From NCBI GenBank assembly GCA_021792075.1, contig JAJYVK010000055.1:1-8487 (forward strand): DNA of 8,487 nucleotides. Reading direction: 5' to 3'. The DNA comes from Actinomycetes bacterium (GTDB lineage Bacteria; Actinomycetota; Acidimicrobiia; Acidimicrobiales; Acidimicrobiaceae). The translations under genes and the position numbers were made by a program. The notes beneath the pieces were generated by a model. The model saw nothing but the letters and a program-made list of their open reading frames with translations. It was not told the DNA's origin and ran no database searches. Within the stretch, counting starts at the first letter, position 1; every line of letters starts with the position of its first letter. Shown here one piece after another: positions 1 through 6,221 of the stretch.

Positions 1-1
1 C

Positions 2-835
2 GGAATGGCCGCCACCCCTGACGGGCACGGCTATTGGCTCGTCGCATCGGATGGCGGGATCTTCTCCTTCGGAGATGCCACCTTCTACGGCTCCATGGGC
101 GGAAAGACCATCCCTGGGCCAATAGTCTCGATAGCCGCCGACGGGGCGGTGAACCCCTTCATCCCCCATACCACCGGATATGATATGAGCAACTACACAA
201 CGACTGTGCCCCCGTCGCTGGGGACAATCGCCATTGCAGAATCAGATGGTTATCCTTTCCTCGACAATAGAAATCCAACGATTTTCAAGGAGGAAGCAGT
301 GGCAGCAGGCAGGAACCTGCAACTCTACACCTTCATTGGAGCTCCCTTCAGTGCTGGAAAGTGGCAGATCGCTCCAAGCCCTTCCGTCTACCTGAGCGGC
401 CCGGCCGGAAACTGCGCCACCACCAACTACTTATGTCAAGCAACAAACTATGGCTGGAATCAGGCGGAGCACTCTCTCCAGAATGCTGCGAGTCTGGGAA
501 TATCGGCAAGCATGTGGTGGATTGACGTGGAAACCGGTGGTCCGTGGTCTAGCGACTTCCAGATCAACAACCTGGTGATCCAGGGAGCGATGCAGTACCT
601 GCATTCTCAGGGAGCTTTGGTCGGAATCTACTCTACGGCATACCAGTGGCAGCAGATAACCGGCGGTCTGATCTTGGGTTCGAGCACCAATCCCCAGCCA
701 ATTTGGATCGCTGCGCCCGACTACCAGCAAGCTGCGTGCACCGACACTGCACTCTGGTTTGCGGGCGGAACGCCATGGCTTGTGCAGACAGGAGAGAATT
801 ACACCTACAACGTCGGAACGGACTATGCCTGCTGA
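2..835 (+). CDS. Secreted repeat protein with C-terminal GH25-like (DUF1906-like) TIM-barrel domain, 5' partial
   Basis: The frame is open to the left edge, so the Met at position 5 is probably internal to the repeat (G-M-A-A-T-P-D-G) and the true start and signal peptide lie outside. Numbering from that Met, residues 6-47 are one unit of the GYWLVASDGG repeat family. Residues 56-276 resemble a glycosidase-type TIM barrel. GYDMS (D60) matches the first-strand GxDxS of GH25 lysozymes, WWIDVET (D174, E176) matches the GH25 DxE pair, and GIYSTAYQW (208-215), PIWIAAPDY (232-240) and WLVQ (258-261) fit later strands. Four cysteines (137, 144, 245, 276, the last being the C-terminus) suit disulfides in an exported protein. 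The likely role is cell-wall or polysaccharide hydrolysis, or binding if inactive; substrate is unknown. It converges with the phosphatase gene, 1 base apart. The fold call is from motifs only. Confidence 0.8.
   Translation, partial: GMAATPDGHGYWLVASDGGIFSFGDATFYGSMGGKTIPGPIVSIAADGAVNPFIPHTTGYDMSNYTTTVPPSLGTIAIAESDGYPFLDNRNPTIFKEEAVAAGRNLQLYTFIGAPFSAGKWQIAPSPSVYLSGPAGNCATTNYLCQATNYGWNQAEHSLQNAASLGISASMWWIDVETGGPWSSDFQINNLVIQGAMQYLHSQGALVGIYSTAYQWQQITGGLILGSSTNPQPIWIAAPDYQQAACTDTALWFAGGTPWLVQTGENYTYNVGTDYAC
5..145 (+). repeat. One unit of a GYWLVASDGG/GIFSFGDA protein repeat
   Basis: The encoded peptide carries the hallmarks DGHGYWLVASDGG, IFSFGDATFYGSMGG and PIVSIAADG. In proteins of this type such units of roughly 45 residues recur in tandem, and each ends in a version of P-I-V-G-M-A-A-T-P-D-G that begins the next. 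Here the last unit ends in the degenerate IVSIAADG and then passes into the catalytic-like domain. Further copies would be expected upstream of the window. Only this copy is visible, so tandem repetition is inferred. Confidence 0.6.
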
Positions 836-836
836 G

Positions 837-1487
837 TCAGAGCTCTAGATGACTAGAGTCGTTGTACGAAATGAGCACGGGAGCAAATCCACCGTGCTCA
901 TTCGTTTGCATCAGCCAGGTAGTTACACCGGTGTTGCTCGTCCCGATCCCAAGAGCTCTTGGAGATACGTTCAGCCAGGCTTCGATGGTGGCATCAACCA
1001 CGCCTTTGTGCGTAAAGATCAGAACCGTCTCTCCTGCGTGACGCCTGGCAACAAAAGAAAGAAACCTGATCACGCGATCCCGCATCTGATTCCAGCTCTC
1101 CGCACCGGGAGCGATGGGCTTGTCAGGGTTCGCGAAAACATCGATCTCACCAAACTTCTCCGCGACATCCTTCCATGACATACCGTCGGTTACTCCTGGA
1201 TGGATCTCGCAAAGATCGCACGAAGCACCGCTGAGTGAAACACCTAGAGTCGAAAGAACTATCGAGGCAGTCTCCTGTGCCCTCCTCATGATCGAACTGT
1301 ACGCACCCCCAAATGGGAGCTGATGATTGAAAGGCGGGTTGCGCAGCCATCTCCTCGAGAGTCGCTCCGACTGCAACACCCCTTCGACACTCAAACCTCG
1401 ACACCCCGAATGACCGCCCACTATTTCTATCTCCGTAGAGCGCGATGCTCCATGCCTAACCAAAACCAGTCGTGTCCTAGCTGACAA
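837..1487 (-). CDS. Histidine phosphatase family protein (phosphoglycerate mutase-like)
   Basis: A 216-residue protein of the RHG phosphatase superfamily, which transfers phosphate through a phospho-histidine intermediate. R11-H12-G13 is the nucleophile motif, SSIMRRAQETA holds the second Arg (R69), E94 in DLCEIHPG is the probable acid, and H160 in VLIFTHKG is the second His, so all catalytic positions are present. The segment EIHPGVTDGMSW recalls actinobacterial members near obg/proBA. One such gene in mycobacteria, as I recall, encodes the glucosyl-3-phosphoglycerate phosphatase GpgP, but the substrate here cannot be assigned. The start is TTG, chosen because AGGGAG sits 5 bases upstream (1493-1498) and MSARTRLVLVRHG gives the normal family N-terminus. 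It is the last gene of the minus-strand array, 24 bases after the VWA gene. Confidence 0.9.
   Translation of the reverse strand: MSARTRLVLVRHGASRSTEIEIVGGHSGCRGLSVEGVLQSERLSRRWLRNPPFNHQLPFGGAYSSIMRRAQETASIVLSTLGVSLSGASCDLCEIHPGVTDGMSWKDVAEKFGEIDVFANPDKPIAPGAESWNQMRDRVIRFLSFVARRHAGETVLIFTHKGVVDATIEAWLNVSPRALGIGTSNTGVTTWLMQTNEHGGFAPVLISYNDSSHLEL
866..905. terminator. Strong hairpin just past the convergent gene end (candidate bidirectional terminator)
   Basis: Arms 870-880 (AATGAGCACGG) and 892-902 are perfectly complementary over 11 bp with an 11-base loop. Bulging A870 instead gives a 10+4 bp stem from 866 to 905. On the plus strand it lies about 30 bases beyond the stop of the secreted-protein gene and is followed by TTCGTTTG; on the minus strand it is followed by TTTCGT. 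The U-tracts are short and interrupted, so termination efficiency is uncertain. The whole structure lies inside the last 20 or so codons of the phosphatase gene. Confidence 0.5.
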
Positions 1488-1492
1488 CTGTA

Positions 1493-1498
1493 CTCCCT
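1493..1498 (-). promoter_or_regulatory. Ribosome binding site supporting a TTG start for the phosphatase
   Basis: AGGGAG on the minus strand lies 5 bases before the TTG at 1487-1485. No other ATG, GTG or TTG in this frame lies between the VWA stop codon and this TTG, and the next in-frame TTG falls inside the conserved RHG strand. The site therefore decides the start. Confidence 0.6.
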
Positions 1499-1511
1499 GA
1501 CCGTTTAGACC

Positions 1512-2903
1512 TCATAGCAGCCTCTCAACAAAAGACTGGAGCTGCCTCAGGTTGCGGCACTCATCCACAGAGTCACAATACACGCCGTATTGCGACATGA
1601 TCGAGTCACCGGTATTCCAATATGCCGCTGGCTCTGGGTTCAGCCAGTACAGAGCACGAGCCTTCATGCGCACGGCGGCTAGCAGATCGGATTTTGAAGG
1701 ATGGTAATTATTGCGCGCATCTCCAAGGAAGATCACTGTCGTCCTGTGGGTAATCTCCTCGACCCATCTTTCGACGAACCCTTCGATGACCCTGCCATAG
1801 TCAGAATGGCCATCCATCCACACCACCTTGGCTTTAGTATTGATCAACTTCATCGCATCCTCTATGTCGTCGCTGCCTTCGAAGATTTCCGTCACTTCGT
1901 CAATCTCGTCTATGAACACGAAACTGCGAACCCTTGAAAACTGCTCCGACAGTGCGTACAACATTGACAAGGTGAAACGAGCAAAGGAGGCCACAGAGCC
2001 AGAAATGTCTGCGACCACCATGAGTTCAGGCTTTGTCGGCAGCGGTTTGTGGTAGAAGAGTTCCACAGGGACGCCACCGTCTGCAATCGAGCGCCGGATC
2101 GTCCTTCTGAAATCAAGAGTTCCTCCGTGCCCTTTGCGCCTGCGTTTCCCCAGTCTTGACGCCAACTTGCGTACCAGAGGTACCACCGCCCTGCTGATCT
2201 CTTTGAGATCCTCGGTGTTGGCATGGGTGAAGTCGATGTCCTCGGGGAGCGTGGCTCGCAGTGTCCGGGCAACGGCATCAGCTCCACGATCGCTTACGAT
2301 CCGACGCCTGATGTCATCGTCCACCATCCTTCGAACCTTTTCAAGCGCCACGTCGAGATCATGGTTTAAAAGCTTCACCCCAAGAGAATCGCCAGCCTCA
2401 ATCTGCTCACCTCGCGCCTCGAACAGCAGGTGCCTCAGCTGGTCCAGATCGAGCTGCCTCAGCGTCTTGAAGGCGTAGTAAATCCCGCCAACGGGTCGCC
2501 CAGCCTCGATCCCCGCAAACCTGGAAACCGCTGCAGCCAGGAGGCTCTGAAGTTCCGACTCATTGCCCCGAAGCAGGCTGTCTTTGATCAACTCTCTCAA
2601 CTTCGCATCGTCAAGCTCATCAAAGGAACTCTCAAACCCCGTTTCTGGGCCAAGCGGAGCCTCATTCTCCAGCAGGCCGCGATCATAGGTAGCTGGGGAA
2701 AAATAAATATCGAACAACCGATCAAAGACCTTCTGATGGCTGTGGTCTTTAACCAGCGTGGACGAAAGAAACGCCTTCAGCTCTCCACGATCAAAAATAT
2801 CGCACGACATCAGCGAATTAGATGCATCAATCGATTCGAGAAGAGAGACGGGTATCTTGGCCCCTCGAAGAGCTTCCGAAAATTCAATCACCCGCTTTAT
2901 CAT
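1512..2903 (-). CDS. CoxE-like VWA domain protein, partner of the upstream AAA+ ATPase
   Basis: A 463-residue protein with the architecture of CoxE-like VWA proteins (Pfam VWA_CoxE as I know it). The N-terminal half (about 1-245) is helical and acidic. A basic linker follows at 250-272 (RLGKRRRKGHGG, then DFRRTIRRS), typical of the family, then the VWA domain from about 290 to 463. The metal site (MIDAS) is seen as D299-I-S301-G-S303, H366-S367-D368 and G394-D395 followed by ARNNYHP, so metal binding should be intact. Ser replaces the more usual Thr in the second motif. No signal peptide or membrane segment is evident, so it is probably cytoplasmic. In known systems such proteins work with a MoxR-type ATPase to remodel or metallate a client enzyme. 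Here the client is unknown. It starts with ATG, 11 bases after the ATPase stop, with a modest GAGCGG ribosome site. Confidence 0.9.
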   Translation of the reverse strand: MIKRVIEFSEALRGAKIPVSLLESIDASNSLMSCDIFDRGELKAFLSSTLVKDHSHQKVFDRLFDIYFSPATYDRGLLENEAPLGPETGFESSFDELDDAKLRELIKDSLLRGNESELQSLLAAAVSRFAGIEAGRPVGGIYYAFKTLRQLDLDQLRHLLFEARGEQIEAGDSLGVKLLNHDLDVALEKVRRMVDDDIRRRIVSDRGADAVARTLRATLPEDIDFTHANTEDLKEISRAVVPLVRKLASRLGKRRRKGHGGTLDFRRTIRRSIADGGVPVELFYHKPLPTKPELMVVADISGSVASFARFTLSMLYALSEQFSRVRSFVFIDEIDEVTEIFEGSDDIEDAMKLINTKAKVVWMDGHSDYGRVIEGFVERWVEEITHRTTVIFLGDARNNYHPSKSDLLAAVRMKARALYWLNPEPAAYWNTGDSIMSQYGVYCDSVDECRNLRQLQSFVERLL

Positions 2904-2914
2904 CTATACCGCTC

Positions 2915-3793
2915 TCAGCTCGAAAGAATCGACTTCGAGACCTTAGCGATATCGGAGCGATACTTGAGAAGAACGTTGATGGTAGCCTTGACGACGGATT
3001 CATCCACCTCTTCAAGTCCAAGATTCAAAAGCGTCAGCGTCCAGTCAAGTGTCTCAGATATGCTGGGCCTCTTTTTCAAATCGAGTTCCCTTAAAGAACC
3101 GACAAAAGAGACGATCGAATCTGCAAGGACCTTCGACACCCCTGGAACCTTCGACATGACGATCTCCATCTCCCTTTCCTTATCCGGATAATCAAGGAAA
3201 AGGAACAGGCATCTGCGCTTTAGCGCCTCAGAAAGTTCCCGCGTGTTGTTCGAGGTCAGCACCACCAGAGGAATCTGATTGGCCACAACAGTCCCCAGTT
3301 CGGGAATCGAAATCTGGTACTCACTGAGCACCTCGAGTAGCAGCGCCTCGGTTTCGATCTCTACCCTGTCCACTTCGTCGATGAGCAGTACCACCGGGTC
3401 TTTCGCACGAATAGCCGCCAACAAAGGCCTTTCAAGAAGGAAGCTTTCCGAGAAGATGTCTGACTCGACCTCTTCCCAGGACTCGCTCTTCCTATCAGAC
3501 TGTATGTGCAAAAGCTGTTTCTTGTAGTTCCACTCGTATAGCGCCTTCGACTCATCGATACCTTCATGGCATTGAAGTCTGATCAGCCGGGCTCCAAGCG
3601 CTCGGGCTGCGCTCTTTGCCAACTCGGTCTTGCCCGTTCCTGCAGGTCCCTCGACGAGAATCGGCTTCTTGAGACGGTCCGCCAGAAACAAAACCGAGGA
3701 AATCTCGACACTCGGGAGATATCCGACACCGGATAAGAGCTCTCCAACTTCAGACGGGGAAGCAAAATGAAATCTCTCTAAATCCTCGATCAC
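2915..3793 (-). CDS. MoxR/CoxD-like AAA+ ATPase
   Basis: A 292-residue single-domain AAA+ protein. The Walker A motif is GPAGTGKT (49-56) and Walker B is VVLLIDE (134-140). Sensor 1 is in LTSNNTREL (179-187), the arginine-finger pair is RR at 193-194 in ALKRRCLFLFLDYPD, and sensor 2 is in KRPSISETLDW (241-251). The ALKRRC-DYPD and PSxxETLDW segments are characteristic of the CoxD-like branch of the MoxR group, which forms hexameric ATPases acting with VWA partners such as the next gene. It starts with GTG, and its start overlaps the proA stop as GTGA (3793-3790), so its translation is probably coupled to proA. No CO dehydrogenase, methanol dehydrogenase or nitric-oxide reductase genes, the usual clients of related pairs, are in the window. 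Function is therefore open. Confidence 0.9.
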   Translation of the reverse strand: MIEDLERFHFASPSEVGELLSGVGYLPSVEISSVLFLADRLKKPILVEGPAGTGKTELAKSAARALGARLIRLQCHEGIDESKALYEWNYKKQLLHIQSDRKSESWEEVESDIFSESFLLERPLLAAIRAKDPVVLLIDEVDRVEIETEALLLEVLSEYQISIPELGTVVANQIPLVVLTSNNTRELSEALKRRCLFLFLDYPDKEREMEIVMSKVPGVSKVLADSIVSFVGSLRELDLKKRPSISETLDWTLTLLNLGLEEVDESVVKATINVLLKYRSDIAKVSKSILSS

Positions 3794-5067
3794 ACTCTTA
3801 CCTGACCATTGCCTTCTATTACGAACTTCTCCGTAGTCAGCTCACGCAGTCCCATCGGACCTCGAGCGTGAAGCTTCTGAGTGCTGATCCCTATCTCTGC
3901 ACCGAATCCGACCTCCCCACCATCGACAAATCGAGTGGAAGCATTTACCAACACGGCTGCTGCATCGACCTCCGCGACAAAACGTTTCGAAGCCGAGTAG
4001 TCATTTGTCAAGATGGCCTCCGAGTGGCCGGAACCATATTTCCTGATATGCGCTATTGCCTCGTCAAGACCGCTTACCTTCTTGAGGGCGAGTATCAGGT
4101 CCAAAAACTCGGTAGCGTAATCCTCCTCGGTGGCCAACCTCGATCTTGTTAGAAACTTGCGGGACTCAGGGTCGGCTCTCAGCTCCACGGTCGGCATCCT
4201 CTGCTCGAGCCTTGGCAGAAGCTCCGCTGCAACATTCTCATGGACAAGGACGGTTTCAACAGCATTGCAGACCGACGGTCGTTGAACCTTTGCATTGGCG
4301 ATGATCTCCACAGCCTGATCGAGATCCGCCGTTGCGTCCACGTAGATATGACAGTTCCCATCGCCGTCAATAACATAAGGAACCGTTGCATTCTCAACTA
4401 TTGCAGATACGAGGGAGGGGCCCCCTCGGGGGATGAGGCAATCTATGTAACCTCTCAACTTCATGAACTGGGTCGCTGACTCCCGAGACGTATCCCTGAC
4501 CAGTGTCACAGCAGCTTCAGGAAGACCAGCCTTCTTCAAGCCCTCGGACAAGACACCTGATATCTCGATGTTCGAATTTATCGCCCCGGAAGATCCACGA
4601 AGGAAGGCGGCATTCCCGCTCTTCAGGCAGAGACCGGCCGCATCGGAAGTGACATTAGGCCGGTTCTCGTAGATGATGCCGATGACGCCCAGAGGTACCC
4701 TCACTTTGCGGATCTGCAGGCCATTCGGCCTCACCCAACCTTGCGCAATCTCACCCACCGGATCGGCAAGGGCTGCAACATCTCTCATACCCTGGGCCAT
4801 CGACTCGATACGTGACTGGTTGAGCATGAGCCGGTCTATCACGGTAGCCGAAGTCCCGGCTTCACGGGCATTGCGTATATCTAGCTCATTTGCAGAAAGG
4901 ATTTCCCCTGACCTGTCCTTGAGAAGGCTTGCGCAGAACTCCAAAGCCTCGTTCTTTTGAGCAGTTGGGGCCAGGGCCAGACTCCTTGACGCATCCTTAA
5001 CCTTTTCAGCCTGCTCCAAAAGAGTTGGCTGGAGATTTCTTGCTTGGCCGTGGTCCACGTTGGACAT
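3790..5067 (-). CDS. proA: Glutamate-5-semialdehyde dehydrogenase (gamma-glutamyl phosphate reductase)
   Basis: A 425-residue protein of normal length for ProA, the cytoplasmic NADPH-dependent enzyme that reduces gamma-glutamyl phosphate to glutamate-5-semialdehyde, the second step of proline synthesis. Diagnostic segments are PLGVIGIIYENRPNVTSDAA (125-144), LKSGNAAFLRGSS (148-160), LIPRGG (211-216), GNCHIYVD (237-244), the catalytic Cys267 in QRPSVCNAVETVLVH, and near the C-terminus STRFVDGGEVGFGAEIGIST followed by HARGPMGL. All expected motifs are intact. It starts with ATG, preceded by a weak AGTAGG. It follows proB by 54 bases, so the ProB product, a labile acyl phosphate, can be passed on within a ProB-ProA pair. 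Its stop codon overlaps the start of the AAA+ gene. Confidence 0.97.
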   Translation of the reverse strand: MSNVDHGQARNLQPTLLEQAEKVKDASRSLALAPTAQKNEALEFCASLLKDRSGEILSANELDIRNAREAGTSATVIDRLMLNQSRIESMAQGMRDVAALADPVGEIAQGWVRPNGLQIRKVRVPLGVIGIIYENRPNVTSDAAGLCLKSGNAAFLRGSSGAINSNIEISGVLSEGLKKAGLPEAAVTLVRDTSRESATQFMKLRGYIDCLIPRGGPSLVSAIVENATVPYVIDGDGNCHIYVDATADLDQAVEIIANAKVQRPSVCNAVETVLVHENVAAELLPRLEQRMPTVELRADPESRKFLTRSRLATEEDYATEFLDLILALKKVSGLDEAIAHIRKYGSGHSEAILTNDYSASKRFVAEVDAAAVLVNASTRFVDGGEVGFGAEIGISTQKLHARGPMGLRELTTEKFVIEGNGQVRV

Positions 5068-5091
5068 TTGATACCTACTTTTTGGAGAGCT

Positions 5092-5114
5092 TTGAGATAG
5101 GTTTGCTACCTCAA
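5092..5114 (-). other. Hairpin in the proB-proA spacer
   Basis: On the minus strand, TTGAGGTAG and CTATCTCAA flank a 5-base CAAAC loop. They form 9 pairs in RNA, one of them a G-U wobble. In the opposite-strand RNA the same position would be an A-C mismatch, so the structure is better in the direction of transcription. It begins 7 bases after the proB stop and is followed by AGCTCTCC rather than a U-tract, so it is not a classical terminator. It could be an RNA processing or stability element. Confidence 0.4.
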
Positions 5115-5121
5115 GAACAAC

Positions 5122-6210
5122 TTAAATCAACACCACTAAATCATCCCTATGGACCAGAATACTAGAGCCTCCCTGACCACCGGGAGTCCTGTCCTTTGCA
5201 ACTAGACGTAGATCCTCCGATGACACCCTTGCCAATCCCTTGGCGATGACGTAGCCCTTCAAGTCACATATCTCGACAGAATCATCTTCCAAAAATGAAC
5301 CCTCGAAGGATCGAACTCCAACACTCAGCAACGACTTCGAATGCTCTACTATCGCGTCTCTGGCGCCATCATCGACAAATACTTTGCCTACCGAAGGATT
5401 GGCAAAGGCGATCCATAACTTGCGAGCACTAAGATGCGCCCGACGCCTATTGACCAAGGTTCCAATACCAGGCTTTCTCTCACAGGCTTCCAGGAGAACA
5501 GATTCCCTAGTAGCACTGGCTATCAGTACATCGATTCCGGACCATGAGGCTATCGATGCCGCCTGAAGCTTGGAAGCCATGCCGCCGGAGCCACGTTCGG
5601 TACCAGGACCTCCTGCAGCTTCTTTGAGCACCTCTGAAATCTCGTCTATCTCCTCCACGAGCGAGGCAGCTGCATCCACGCGAGGATCGGAGGTATAGAC
5701 GCCCATTTGGTCCGTAAGAAGTACCAGAAGGTCAGCGGAGATCAGATTTGCCACCAGAGCGGCAATCCTGTCGTTGTCACCGAATCGAATCTCGTCGTCC
5801 GCCACTGCATCATTCTCATTGACCACAGGAACGACCCCCAGATCGAGCAGTTTTCCAAGTGTCTGCCTCGCATGCAGATACTGCTGACGGTTGATAAAAT
5901 CGAGCGGACTCAAAAGAACCTGACCCGCTATCAGCCCGAACTCGCCAAGGGCCTGGTTATAGGCCGCCATAAGACGAGACTGTCCGACAGCCGAGATCGC
6001 TTGCAGCACACTTACATCCGACGGCCGCCTATCGACGAGTCCCAGAGTATTGAGTCCTGATGCTATTGCTCCTGAACTCACGATAACTGCTGAGTGGCCA
6101 GACTGCCTCAAACCTGCTATCTGTGAAGAAACCGATCTAAGTGTGTCATGGGAGATCGAGCCGTCAGAGTTTGTCACCGAGGAGGATCCGAGCTTCACCA
6201 CCAGTCGCAA
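5122..6210 (-). CDS. proB: Glutamate 5-kinase with C-terminal PUA domain
   Basis: A 362-residue cytoplasmic enzyme that phosphorylates glutamate to gamma-glutamyl phosphate, the first and normally proline-inhibited step of proline synthesis. The amino-acid-kinase domain spans about 1-255: VVKLGSSSVT (4-13) for phosphate binding, VSSGAIASGL (44-53), VVNENDAV (129-136), IRFGDNDRIAALVA (141-154) at the glutamate/proline site, and GTERGSGGMASKLQAA (203-218) with the ATP-contacting lysine K214. A PUA domain follows from about 262 to the end (VFVDDGARDAIVEHSKSLLSVGV at 277-299). Length and domain order match the two-domain form found in many bacteria. It starts with TTG, chosen because MRLVVKLGSSS is the usual N-terminus and a perfect AGGAGG lies 5 bases upstream. 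It sits 9 bases after obg. Confidence 0.97.
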   Translation of the reverse strand: MRLVVKLGSSSVTNSDGSISHDTLRSVSSQIAGLRQSGHSAVIVSSGAIASGLNTLGLVDRRPSDVSVLQAISAVGQSRLMAAYNQALGEFGLIAGQVLLSPLDFINRQQYLHARQTLGKLLDLGVVPVVNENDAVADDEIRFGDNDRIAALVANLISADLLVLLTDQMGVYTSDPRVDAAASLVEEIDEISEVLKEAAGGPGTERGSGGMASKLQAASIASWSGIDVLIASATRESVLLEACERKPGIGTLVNRRRAHLSARKLWIAFANPSVGKVFVDDGARDAIVEHSKSLLSVGVRSFEGSFLEDDSVEICDLKGYVIAKGLARVSSEDLRLVAKDRTPGGQGGSSILVHRDDLVVLI

Positions 6211-6215
6211 CTAAA

Positions 6216-6221
6216 CCTCCT
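6216..6221 (-). promoter_or_regulatory. Consensus Shine-Dalgarno for proB, overlapping the obg stop codon
   Basis: The minus strand reads TAGGAGGTTTAGTTG. The obg stop TAG (6222-6220) shares two bases with AGGAGG, which lies 5 bases from the proB TTG start. A full-consensus site paired with a weak initiator suggests that proB translation depends on ribosomes finishing obg. That dependence is inference; the layout is seen directly. Confidence 0.75.

Noticed and set aside
5..835. The ATG at position 5 as the true start of the secreted-protein gene
   Set aside because: The preceding codon is Gly and the frame is open to the window edge, matching the internal G-M-A-A-T-P-D-G of the repeat. No ribosome site or signal peptide is present.
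1488..1514. The VWA and phosphatase genes are in the same frame, separated by one TGA and eight sense codons, suggesting stop read-through or a broken fusion
   Set aside because: Same-frame placement occurs by chance one time in three. The phosphatase has its own ribosome site and a normal family N-terminus, and the VWA protein has a normal end.
2430..3191. A 253-codon plus-strand open frame opposite the VWA and ATPase genes
   Set aside because: It lies antisense across two well-supported genes and their junction. Its predicted product is low-complexity and resembles no family, which fits a shadow of codon bias on the other strand.
1512..3793. The ATPase/VWA pair as part of a CO dehydrogenase (cox) maturation cluster
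   Set aside because: No coxMSL, xanthine-oxidase-family or molybdenum-cofactor gene is nearby. The neighbours are proline and ribosome genes, so only the family relationship is kept.
4421..4432. GC-rich palindrome CCCCC-TC-GGGGG within proA
   Set aside because: It falls on the codons of the conserved LIPRGGPS segment of ProA, and no tract or spacing suggests a regulatory role. It is explained by the protein sequence.
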